DNA of 64,000 bases, from positions 1-64,000 of the forward strand of contig DFOA01000038.1 in assembly GCA_002381185.1 (NCBI GenBank), written 5' to 3'. The notes under the pieces were generated by a model that made no database searches, was not told the origin of the DNA, and was given only the letters and a program-made list of their open reading frames with translations. This document shows, piece after piece, positions 8,028 through 16,064 of the stretch (position 1 is the first letter of the stretch; each line of letters begins with the position of its first letter). The stretch is from Firmicutes bacterium UBA3553. Lineage in GTDB: Bacteria; Bacillota; Clostridia; Tissierellales; Sedimentibacteraceae. A program made the position numbers and the translations under genes.

Positions 8028-9506
8028 CTATTTATTAAATAATTCTGGTGCAAATTTTGATGGATCAACATCCATAAATTTAGATCTCTGGAATTTATCT
8101 TTTAATGCATATGGTACTGTACAGTCAAATATAGTCTTGCAAGAAATACCTTTATCCATAATATATGGGCTGTATTCAGGGCTTTGTGATGGATCCAGCG
8201 GGTGGCAGCGAACACCTGGTATAAATATTGTATCAACGTCTCCTTGATATCTTGTGTTTAAAGCCCATAATACGTCATTACTGTCAAATGGATCAACGTC
8301 TTCATCTACCAGAATAACATGTTTCAATTCCGGAAATGCAGCAAATGCTAAAATAGCAGCTTGTCTTTGGCGTCCTTCATCACTTGGCTGACTTTTCTTA
8401 AACTGTAACACTGCCATATATTTTCCGCCGCCTGATGAATGAGCATATACATTTATTAATCTGCCAGGCATAGCTTTTTCTACCATTTGTATAATACTGG
8501 CTTCTGTAGGTATACCCGCCATATTTACATGTTCTTCACTTGGCCCTATTACTGTTTGCATAATCGGATTCTTACGATGAGTAACAGCTTTAACCTTTAT
8601 TATAGGAACCGTTGGATTTGCCCCTCCTGTATATCCTGGGAATTCCGGCATTGCTTTTCCTGTATTAGTATTTTGATCTTCTTGTACATAAGAATTAGGA
8701 ATTAATTCTCCTTCAATTACATATTCGGCATTCGCAATAGCTTTTTCTTTTACTGTTAAGCACTGAACCAATTCAACTGCTTCATTCCTAATGGCACCGG
8801 CTATTGTCAACTCATTAAATCCTAATGGTGTTGTAGGCGGTTCAAAGCATGCCGCTATTTCTACAGCAGGATCAACGCCAATACTTATAGAAATTGGCAG
8901 TGGCTTTCCTAATCTTTCAGCTTTTTCGCGGAACACTCCTAAGTGACGAGCACCTGGTACAAAGTACATAGATATTTCATCTTTGCTTTGCAAGCATAGA
9001 CGGTGTATAGTTATATCAGACTCTCCGGTTTCTTCATCAGATGCATAACACATACCAATTGTAATATATGGACCGGCATCTTCTTCTGTATTTGTAGGTG
9101 CGGGTACCAACTTTCTTATGTCAAAACCAGGATCATCCGCATAATGTACAACTTCCTGGCATTTAGCTTTATCATTGGGAATCACTACAGGTTCAATTGG
9201 ATTTTGAACAGAATCCTTTAAAAGAAATCCTAATTTTTCAAGTTTTGTGCCAAGCATCATTGCTACTCTTTCACGGCTTGCCAGAAGACCTATAATTACT
9301 TTCGCATCTTCATGACCTTTTACATTATTAAAAATCATTGCTGGCCCAATTTGAGTCGGACGCATTACTGTACCGCCTGCACCGACATGACGGTAAACTC
9401 CTGATAACTCAGCTTTTGGATCTACAAGTTCATTTGTTTCGATTAATTGTCCTGGAACTGTTTTTAACAGTTCTATTGCAGAACGCAAATCATTTACCTT
9501 TTTCAT
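8028..9506 (-). CDS. UbiD-family decarboxylase, LpdC-like (copy 1)
   Basis: 492-aa UbiD-fold decarboxylase that would use prenylated FMN to decarboxylate a hydroxylated aromatic acid. Start is the ATG at 9506 with GGAGG eight bases upstream. Conserved segments include GPAMIFNNVKGH, ITIHRLCLQ (Arg169, equivalent to the catalytic arginine) and AMPEFPGYTGG (Glu288). The first glutamate of the usual E-R-E triad aligns with Gly283 here, unlike ShdC at 13157-14599. It differs greatly from ShdC and resembles gallate/protocatechuate-type decarboxylases, consistent with an lpdD partner. The substrate cannot be assigned. Confidence 0.87.
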   Translation of the reverse strand: MKKVNDLRSAIELLKTVPGQLIETNELVDPKAELSGVYRHVGAGGTVMRPTQIGPAMIFNNVKGHEDAKVIIGLLASRERVAMMLGTKLEKLGFLLKDSVQNPIEPVVIPNDKAKCQEVVHYADDPGFDIRKLVPAPTNTEEDAGPYITIGMCYASDEETGESDITIHRLCLQSKDEISMYFVPGARHLGVFREKAERLGKPLPISISIGVDPAVEIAACFEPPTTPLGFNELTIAGAIRNEAVELVQCLTVKEKAIANAEYVIEGELIPNSYVQEDQNTNTGKAMPEFPGYTGGANPTVPIIKVKAVTHRKNPIMQTVIGPSEEHVNMAGIPTEASIIQMVEKAMPGRLINVYAHSSGGGKYMAVLQFKKSQPSDEGRQRQAAILAFAAFPELKHVILVDEDVDPFDSNDVLWALNTRYQGDVDTIFIPGVRCHPLDPSQSPEYSPYIMDKGISCKTIFDCTVPYALKDKFQRSKFMDVDPSKFAPELFNK

Positions 9507-9654
9507 ACTAAAATCCTCCACGTATTGGCAAGTAATTAACAGCACTCGCCGATATAATTACAATTGAAATAATAGTTTGTATACCTACAATACAGTCAAT
9601 GGTAATTGATGGGTAACAGTATTTAAATTATAAAAACATACTATTAAAACAAAC

Positions 9655-9684
9655 ATCCCTCTTGGCCTAAATTTAAAGAGGGAT
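9655..9684 (-). terminator. Terminator-like hairpin
   Basis: ATCCCTCTT / AAGAGGGAT stem with a 12-nt loop, followed by a T-rich tail on the minus strand. It sits just after the lpdD remnant and may end the LysR-lpdD remnant transcript ahead of ubiD copy 1. Confidence 0.55.
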
Positions 9685-9689
9685 ATTCA

Positions 9690-9781
9690 TCGTAAATACA
9701 AGTATTTTTGCTTAGATCTTCTATAATATCATCCAACAACACATTTACCTACTCCGTACTAAATTTAAAACTTTGAATCAT
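9690..9781 (-). pseudogene. Internally deleted lpdD-like remnant
   Basis: Downstream of the LysR gene, an AGGAGTG ribosome binding site and ATG (9779-9781) open a frame MIQSFKFSTE that matches the start of the lpdD-like protein (MIQSFNLKVG). It stops at once (TAG). Then VNVLLDDIIEDLSKN resembles that protein's C-terminus (LLDNVNNLLDSIIENVNK). The middle of about 100 codons is gone. Together this is best read as the decayed lpdD of a second cassette. Confidence 0.6.
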
Positions 9782-9846
9782 CTGTCACTCCTATATCGAT
9801 ATATTTATAATGTGAAAATTAGCTCCTGCTACACATCCCTATTTTG

Positions 9847-10761
9847 TTATCTCGGCTGATTTACATAATGCTTCTCAATATTATTTTTTACATATTCTTT
9901 AATATAATCCTCAAAAAGCTTAACTGGAGGTGTCTTTCTAATATGTTTTTTTGTAACAAAACATACTTCCCACTTAGGCTCAGAAGTACTGAAAGGAACC
10001 GCAATATAATCAGTCATAGGCATATCCTCAACTGCAAAATCAACCGTTATTGCAAGTCCCAGACCTTGCTGACATAATTTATGAGCAAGGCTGAGCTCAG
10101 TAGTTTCAAAAATAATAGTTGGAGAAAAACCAGCCTTTGTACATGCACTTTTAAAATTATGATATATTTTAAATTCTCTGCTTTCAAGTATAATTTTTTC
10201 GTCTTTTAAATCGTTTATATTTACTTTACTCTTAGTTGACAACCTGTGTTCCTTATGCATTAAAACCATAGGTTCATAAGAAGCTATAGTCACGCTATCA
10301 AATTTCTCATCATTAACAGGTCCCTTTATCAGGCCACAATCGGCATCACCATTCCAAATTGCCGCTTCAGCTTTAAAGTCAGAGTATTCCCACCATTTAA
10401 AGTTAATATTTGAAAATTTCTGCTTGAACTCAAATAAGAACTTAGGTGAAAAAGCTGCTATAACTCCATAAGCAGATGCTAAACTTATTTGTCCGGATAT
10501 GTTATTATAATTCGTATAATAGTTTTCAATTTCTTCTAATTCTGAAATAATATGTTTTGCTCTTCTCATCAGCAGTTCGCCATGTTCCGTCAAAGTTAAA
10601 CCGTTTGCAGTTCTGTAAAAAAGAGGAATATTTAGTTCTTCTTCCAGGTTAATAATAATTTTACTTAAGCCTTGGGGTGTTATATACAAAGATTTAGCAG
10701 CCTTTGTTAAACTGCCGTCATGACATACTTGCAAAAAACTTTTTAAATCTTTTGTATTCAT
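9847..10761 (-). CDS. LysR-family transcriptional regulator
   Basis: 304-aa regulator. The N-terminal helix-turn-helix reads DLKSFLQVCHDGSLTKAAKSLYITPQGLSKII, followed by a periplasmic-binding-like effector domain. The ATG at 10761 with AAAGGATG upstream is preferred over the in-frame start at 10797. It lies between the shdB cassette (upstream) and ubiD copy 1 (downstream), so it may sense the aromatic substrate. Family members bind T-N11-A palindromes; no clear site is identified here. Confidence 0.88.
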   Translation of the reverse strand: MNTKDLKSFLQVCHDGSLTKAAKSLYITPQGLSKIIINLEEELNIPLFYRTANGLTLTEHGELLMRRAKHIISELEEIENYYTNYNNISGQISLASAYGVIAAFSPKFLFEFKQKFSNINFKWWEYSDFKAEAAIWNGDADCGLIKGPVNDEKFDSVTIASYEPMVLMHKEHRLSTKSKVNINDLKDEKIILESREFKIYHNFKSACTKAGFSPTIIFETTELSLAHKLCQQGLGLAITVDFAVEDMPMTDYIAVPFSTSEPKWEVCFVTKKHIRKTPPVKLFEDYIKEYVKNNIEKHYVNQPR

Positions 10762-10870
10762 ACAAACATCCTTTCTCTTATAACGATTATTTGCCATAAT
10801 TATATCATGAATTACAAAAATTTAAATCCAAACCTCATAGTATTTTGCATAAATTGATATTTAAAATATC

Positions 10871-10898
10871 AAAAAGCAGGATTTATTCCTACTTTTTA
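10871..10898 (-). terminator. Terminator after shdB
   Basis: AAAAAGCAGGA / TCCTACTTTTT hairpin with A and T runs on both sides, able to act in either direction. Nearly the same stem ends cassette 1 at 4568-4594. Confidence 0.75.
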
Positions 10899-10926
10899 AT
10901 ATTATGATACCTTAAGGTTCCTCAAA

Positions 10927-11496
10927 TTACTTATGTTGACTACCTTCCCATGCTTTAAACTTTCTGTGGTCAAATCCAAACTGCATAAGTACCTTCCCTA
11001 TTATATGGTTAACTTGCTCCTCGATTGTTTGGGGGCTATTGTAAAATGTTAACAGCGGAGGAATTATAACACAACCTAAATCTGAAGCTTCCTTCATATT
11101 TCTTATATGCACTTTTCCAAATGGCATTTCACGGGGAACCAGCACGACCTTTCTGTTTTCCTTCAGACAAACATCTGCTGCACGAATAAGCAGGTTTTCT
11201 GCATATCCTGATGCAATTCCCGCCAATGTTTTCATACTGCAAGGTACAATAATCATTCCATCGGTTTTGAATGAACCGCTGGAAATTAAAGCTGCAAGAT
11301 CATTGTTGCTATGGACAATATCTGCCAAGTCTTCCACTTCTTTAATTTTCAAATTTGTTTCAAGTCCAAATGTAACTTTTGCTCCATCAGAAATCACCAG
11401 ATGTGTTTCACATTCAGGATATAATTTTAGAGCTTTTAACATATAATAACCTAGTACAACTCCACTAGCACCGGAAATCCCTATAATTAATCTCAT
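10927..11496 (-). CDS. shdB: Flavin prenyltransferase UbiX-type (ShdB)
   Basis: 189-aa UbiX homologue making prenylated FMN for ShdC. It has the same motifs as copy 1: GISGASGVVLG at the start, IPCSMKTLAGIASG-like segment (here VPCSMKTLAG) in the middle, VPREMPFGKVHIRNM towards the end. It differs from copy 1 mainly at the C-terminus (ends KAWEGSQHK). Follows permease copy 2 by 16 nt, as in cassette 1. In Sedimentibacter hydroxybenzoicus, ShdB is the B component of the reversible 4-hydroxybenzoate decarboxylase. Confidence 0.92.
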   Translation of the reverse strand: MRLIIGISGASGVVLGYYMLKALKLYPECETHLVISDGAKVTFGLETNLKIKEVEDLADIVHSNNDLAALISSGSFKTDGMIIVPCSMKTLAGIASGYAENLLIRAADVCLKENRKVVLVPREMPFGKVHIRNMKEASDLGCVIIPPLLTFYNSPQTIEEQVNHIIGKVLMQFGFDHRKFKAWEGSQHK

Positions 11497-11512
11497 ATCT
11501 TCTCCTTAATCG

Positions 11513-12892
11513 TTAAAATAGACCCAGCATCTTCCAATATGGAACTTCTAATAAAACAATTATAAAAACTACCGCGCTCAGAGGAATTCCCAGACGCATT
11601 ACTTCCTTCTGCCCATACATTCCATTTTCTTCACCTTGTCCCACAAGTATGTTCAGGTGATGGAACGGTAAAATATAATGTATACCTATTGCCGTATAAA
11701 CAAACAAGGTTGTAATAATCGGACTTATTCCCATTGGCTCCGTAAAAATTAAAAGTGCCGGTATTGCTATACCCATTACTGCGATTACACTTCCCAAAAC
11801 CATGTGTATACCCATTGATATTAATGCTATTATTATTGCCAGTATATATGGATTTGCAGGAATTGATGAAGGGAGTATGGTTTCAGCAATCCAGGTATTC
11901 ATGCCGGTTACACCTCCTACCTTGCCTATAGTCATAGCTGCTGTTAAAAACAATAATACATGTACAGGAACTTCGCCCCATTGCTTTGGTGTCAATATTT
12001 CCCCTATGGCTGGAAAGCTCATAAGCATGGCTATCAACAAAGTTATCCAGCCTATATTTATTCCATGTATGGAATCGGTCATCCACAATACTACTGCAAT
12101 CGCAAGCCATATTATTGTTCTTTTTTCAATAATGGACATTGGTCCCAAAGCAGAAAGCTTTTCCTTCATTTCTTCCTTATTTATTATAATTTCTTGGGTA
12201 GGTTTAAACAGCACAAGAATTAAAATACATGTTATTACGCTTGCTGCTATGTTAGGCGGGCCCATATAAACAAACCATTGTACCCAGCTTATTGCAGCCC
12301 CGGATGCCTGTACTGCGAGCGGATTTATGACGCTGTCTCCTGTTAAGAATATCATCGACACGGGAACAGATGATGAAAATACGGTAAATCCGATTTTTAC
12401 AGCATCTTCTTTGGGTACTTTAGCGCTTTTAATTACAACTGCCATAACAGACATAATTAAAAAGGCTCTCGGCCAAGGGTGAGGAATTAATATGCTTAAA
12501 ATAAATGTAAGAATGAATATGGATATAATAATACTTTTATATGAATTAACAAACCTTATAATGAAACCGTATGCAATTCTTTCTCCTAACCCGGAGCTTT
12601 TAACAGCTGAGGCAATCAAGTATGCACCTACTACCAAGTACATAGTGCTTCCTATCCATGGAGAAAATACAACCGCGGGTTCAGCTACATTAAATATCAC
12701 GAGTAATGCCAGATAAAGACCTGAGGCATATCCTGATTGTACTATTTGGAATGCCCAAAATACAACAGTCATAAGTGTTAAACCAAGACACATTTTACCC
12801 TGAGTTGATAATCCTTCCAATGGCAATATATTTATAATAATGGCTACCGCAATACCTAATATTAATCCCATTAATTTTTTATTCTTATTCAT
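11513..12892 (-). CDS. SLC13/DASS-type anion permease (copy 2)
   Basis: 459 aa, same length as copy 1 and about 80-85% identical by eye, with conserved FSPWIGSTMYLVVGAYLIASA and LPFHHLNILVGQGEENGMYG stretches. Polytopic membrane protein. Its position between shdD and shdB makes it the likely uptake system for the decarboxylase substrate (inference). A hairpin at 12911-12930 separates it from shdD and may lower its expression relative to shdCD. Confidence 0.82.
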   Translation of the reverse strand: MNKNKKLMGLILGIAVAIIINILPLEGLSTQGKMCLGLTLMTVVFWAFQIVQSGYASGLYLALLVIFNVAEPAVVFSPWIGSTMYLVVGAYLIASAVKSSGLGERIAYGFIIRFVNSYKSIIISIFILTFILSILIPHPWPRAFLIMSVMAVVIKSAKVPKEDAVKIGFTVFSSSVPVSMIFLTGDSVINPLAVQASGAAISWVQWFVYMGPPNIAASVITCILILVLFKPTQEIIINKEEMKEKLSALGPMSIIEKRTIIWLAIAVVLWMTDSIHGINIGWITLLIAMLMSFPAIGEILTPKQWGEVPVHVLLFLTAAMTIGKVGGVTGMNTWIAETILPSSIPANPYILAIIIALISMGIHMVLGSVIAVMGIAIPALLIFTEPMGISPIITTLFVYTAIGIHYILPFHHLNILVGQGEENGMYGQKEVMRLGIPLSAVVFIIVLLEVPYWKMLGLF

Positions 12893-12910
12893 AATATTAT
12901 CCTTTCAAAA

Positions 12911-12930
12911 AAGGGAGCATCAGCCCCCTT
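12911..12930 (-). terminator. Intra-operon hairpin (attenuator or weak terminator)
   Basis: AAGGGAGC / GCCCCCTT stem with a 4-nt loop and one mismatch, followed by TTTTTTG on the minus strand. It lies between shdD and permease copy 2, in the same relative place as the hairpin at 6984-7006. Confidence 0.6.
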
Positions 12931-12933
12931 ATA

Positions 12934-13140
12934 TTATTTTTTTAGCGGCGGAATCGGCGGAATAACACCCATTTTCGCAATCTTTTCGTCATCTAATTTA
13001 AATTTATCGATAACAACGGGACTTTCAGTTGAACGCCATGAATACCAGCACTTTTCACATACATGTATTTCCCATGCATTACCTACAGGAGCATCTGCAA
13101 TTTTTTTAATTTTATCTGACTCACAACGAGGACATTTCAT
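12934..13140 (-). CDS. shdD: Hydroxyarylic acid decarboxylase subunit D
   Basis: 68-aa protein with two cysteine pairs, MKCPRC at the N-terminus and CEKCWYSW in the middle, which look like a zinc ribbon. This is the VdcD/ShdD-type small component found with UbiX and UbiD in reversible hydroxyarylic acid decarboxylases. The proline-rich tail PPIPPLKK is also typical. It sits 16 nt after shdC. Its precise role is not settled; it is required with B and C components for full activity in characterised systems. Confidence 0.9.
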   Translation of the reverse strand: MKCPRCESDKIKKIADAPVGNAWEIHVCEKCWYSWRSTESPVVIDKFKLDDEKIAKMGVIPPIPPLKK

Positions 13141-13156
13141 AATAATTACCTCCTAA

Positions 13157-14599
13157 TTATTTATTTATATTTTTTAATAAATCTTTAAGTTTTTCTTCCC
13201 ATTCTTTAGTTCCTGCAGGAGGATCCAACAACTGTGTTTCACGAGGGTTTGGCTCAGGCGGAACCGGTGTCGTAGCATCAATAATCATCTTTGTATGCAT
13301 TCCCGGAGGATTAGTTGAAGGGTCAAGAGGCATACCCGGACAATTTTCGATAAGAGAAACGTCCTTGCTGGGATGAACCCTTGTAGTCAACGCCCACATA
13401 ACCTGCTCTAAATTAAACGGATCTACAAATTCATCAACAACAATTACAATTTTTGAATACGGCATTCCGTGAGGAGTTGAAAGGAGCCTGAAAGCTACAC
13501 CTTTTGCATATCCGCCGTAACGAACCTTTGTTGATATGATCGCACCTATACCATGCGTATACATTGCATTAACTGCAACAACCTCAGGCATTGATTCCTT
13601 TAACTGTTTATAAAGAGGAACACTTGTGTTTAATGCCATTAAATAATCTATTTCAGTCCATGGAATACCTAAATACAAGTTTTCAAATATCGGATTTGTC
13701 CTATGTGTAATTCTGTCTATTTGAACTTCGCATTGCAAGCGTGCTCCTGAGTATGAACCAGGAAATTCTCCAAAAGGTCCCTCTACTGTTCTTACTCTCG
13801 GAATTATATGTCCTTCTAATACTACTTCAGACCCTGCAGGTACATATAAATGATCATATAAGTCAGATTTAACTATATCTGTAGGAATTCCATCCTGCAA
13901 TGCTCCCACAAATTCATATTCATTTTGGCTGTATCCGACAGGTGTACTTGCCATGAATGTTACTAAAGGGCTATTGCCAATTGTAATAGCTATTGGCAAT
14001 GGTTTGTTTTCTGCTTCTGCTTTTTCTAATTGCACTGCTATATCATGCATCGCAAGAGCTTGAATACCAACTCTGTCCTTGTCCTTAACCTGTATACGAT
14101 ATGTACCAACATTTAATTTATTGAAATCATCAGGAAACTCCGGATCAGCTGTAACCACTGAAGCCTTTGAAATATAGAATCCACCGTCCTGCTCATTAAT
14201 TCTGTATAACGGAAGAATTTCAAACAAGTTAATATTTTTATCTATCACATTTTCCTTGCATGGTGCTTCTTCTCTTCTCACAACATTAGGAGGAACCGGA
14301 AACTTATCCCACCTTCTGTTAAGCTCATAAAACTGATCTTTAGTTGATGTATTTTTGTCCAAACCCAGCATAAGCGCGTGATTTTGCCATGAACCATGAA
14401 CGTTTGTTACTACAGAATACTTGTACCCTTTAACTTTTTCAAAAAGGATTGCAGGTTGACTTTTTCCCAAATTGGCTGCTGCACGACCTGCTGCAGCTAT
14501 ATCGGGCTCTGGATTAACTTCTTCCTTTACACGAACAAGTTGTCCTTCCGTCTCAAGTACTTCTAAGAATTCCCTTAAGTCCTTATAAACCTTAGCCAT
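13157..14599 (-). CDS. shdC: 4-hydroxybenzoate-type decarboxylase ShdC (UbiD family)
   Basis: 480-aa UbiD-family enzyme, the catalytic component of reversible non-oxidative hydroxyarylic acid decarboxylase (4-hydroxybenzoate to phenol plus CO2, or 3,4-dihydroxybenzoate to catechol). I recognise the sequence as very close to Sedimentibacter hydroxybenzoicus ShdC. The prenyl-FMN triad is complete: Arg168 (GTYRIQ), Glu273 and Glu278 (EGPFGEFPG). Also NVHGSW near residue 66. First gene of the shdC-shdD-permease-shdB unit, with a leader of about 100 bp carrying a TTGACG/GATACT-like promoter. Substrate is inferred from the homologue. Confidence 0.93.
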   Translation of the reverse strand: MAKVYKDLREFLEVLETEGQLVRVKEEVNPEPDIAAAGRAAANLGKSQPAILFEKVKGYKYSVVTNVHGSWQNHALMLGLDKNTSTKDQFYELNRRWDKFPVPPNVVRREEAPCKENVIDKNINLFEILPLYRINEQDGGFYISKASVVTADPEFPDDFNKLNVGTYRIQVKDKDRVGIQALAMHDIAVQLEKAEAENKPLPIAITIGNSPLVTFMASTPVGYSQNEYEFVGALQDGIPTDIVKSDLYDHLYVPAGSEVVLEGHIIPRVRTVEGPFGEFPGSYSGARLQCEVQIDRITHRTNPIFENLYLGIPWTEIDYLMALNTSVPLYKQLKESMPEVVAVNAMYTHGIGAIISTKVRYGGYAKGVAFRLLSTPHGMPYSKIVIVVDEFVDPFNLEQVMWALTTRVHPSKDVSLIENCPGMPLDPSTNPPGMHTKMIIDATTPVPPEPNPRETQLLDPPAGTKEWEEKLKDLLKNINK

Positions 14600-14704
14600 T
14601 ATAAGACCTCCACATAATATTTTGATATGTGTTAATTATATGTCAAATTTAGTGCAAAGTAGTATCAACAAAACGTTTATATCGTCAACTTTATTTTTAT
14701 ACAA

Positions 14705-14735
14705 AAAACGTGGGAACCCTAAATTCCCACGTTTT
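14705..14735 (-). terminator. Terminator after M24 peptidase
   Basis: Perfect 12-bp stem AAAACGTGGGAA / TTCCCACGTTTT with a 7-nt loop, followed by TTG and T-rich sequence on the minus strand. Separates the peptidase from the shdC promoter. Confidence 0.85.
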
Positions 14736-14799
14736 CGTAATGTCTTTCATACAATCTTCCAATATATAATACTCAATATAAAAATGCCGCCTGTTATTC

Positions 14800-16038
14800 C
14801 TATTTCATAAAGTTCTCAATGTCATTAACGGTTTTTATAATGCCTGAGCTAAGATTGATTATGCCGCGTTTAGTTACCCACACATCATCTTCAATTCTTA
14901 TGCCTATGCCTTCTTCCTTAATGTAAAGTCCTGGTTCAACAGTATAAACATTATTTTCCTGCATTGTTTTGTCTCTTCTTCTAAGATCATGAACATCAAG
15001 TCCAAGAGGATGACCTATACTGTGATAATAATATTTATCAACATCAGCATCGTCCTTAATTATATTCAAGACCTTCAGACCCTTTGCAAAATGTTTCTTA
15101 ACCGCATCATTTACTTCAACTTCTGACGCTCCCACACGCATTGCTTCTATTGTGACATCCTGTGCTTCTAAAACCAGGTTGTATATGTCCTTTTGTCTTT
15201 GGGTAAACTTGCCGTTAGCGGGATATGTCCTCGTAATATCTGAAGCATAATTGTTGGACAGCGCCCCTAGGTCAAGGAGTATCAAATTTCCATCTTCTAT
15301 TTTCTGCTTTAAATCTATGTAGTGAAGAATTACTGCTTTTTCACCTGAAGCACCTATTGTTTTAAAGCTTGGCCTTGAGCCTCTAAGCATTAACTGATAT
15401 TCAAAATCCGCTCTTACCTGGTATTCAAACTTGCCCGGCTTTAAGTTTTTCATGACAAATTCCAGTGCTTCTTTGGTGTATCCGATTGCTGTCTTGATTT
15501 CACTTACTTCTTCTTCTGTTTTGGAGCTTCTTAATTCAATCATTATGCCCAGTGAATTTTTTATATTTACTGCTGGATATTGGTTTCTCATCCAATGTGC
15601 AAGACTTCTGTACTGGTCGTATGGTTCATCTTTGTCAGTTATGTATGAAAATATGTATACACTGTCCGGTCTGTCAGAAGACGAAAGTTTCTTGGCAAAC
15701 TGGTCCATAAATTCATTTTTGTTTTGAATTGATTCAATTCCTGATGCTTCTTTGGCTTCTTCTTTTCTCATCAAAATGCCGAACCATTTTTCAAAGTGCT
15801 CATCAACAGGAGGGATATACAATGTTTCTGTAACACTGCCGCCTATTTTATTAATCAATAAAATCATATCTTCTCTGTCGATTCCCGTGAGGTAGAAAAA
15901 GTTTCTGTCCACAGAAAAATCGTACGATTGATCCGCACTCTCCCTTGGAGCCTTGCCTGAGAAAAATACCGCAGTTGAGTAATCTTCCATTCTTTCAGCA
16001 AATTTATTTCTGTTGTTAATAAAAAATTTTGTATCCAT
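14800..16038 (-). CDS. pepP: Xaa-Pro aminopeptidase (M24 family)
   Basis: 412-aa metallopeptidase that removes N-terminal residues preceding proline. The start is the ATG at 16038, with GGAGG six bases upstream; another ATG at 16050 overlaps that ribosome binding site. An N-terminal aminopeptidase-P domain precedes a pita-bread catalytic domain with the five expected metal ligands: Asp in LLDLGALS, Asp in SDITRTY, His in HSIGHPLGLDVHD, Glu in TVEPGLY and Glu in GIRIEDD. Cytoplasmic. It is 15 nt from glpK on the same strand, so the two may be co-transcribed. Confidence 0.9.
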   Translation of the reverse strand: MDTKFFINNRNKFAERMEDYSTAVFFSGKAPRESADQSYDFSVDRNFFYLTGIDREDMILLINKIGGSVTETLYIPPVDEHFEKWFGILMRKEEAKEASGIESIQNKNEFMDQFAKKLSSSDRPDSVYIFSYITDKDEPYDQYRSLAHWMRNQYPAVNIKNSLGIMIELRSSKTEEEVSEIKTAIGYTKEALEFVMKNLKPGKFEYQVRADFEYQLMLRGSRPSFKTIGASGEKAVILHYIDLKQKIEDGNLILLDLGALSNNYASDITRTYPANGKFTQRQKDIYNLVLEAQDVTIEAMRVGASEVEVNDAVKKHFAKGLKVLNIIKDDADVDKYYYHSIGHPLGLDVHDLRRRDKTMQENNVYTVEPGLYIKEEGIGIRIEDDVWVTKRGIINLSSGIIKTVNDIENFMK

Positions 16039-16064
16039 TTGATCCTCCATATCTATAATTGAAT

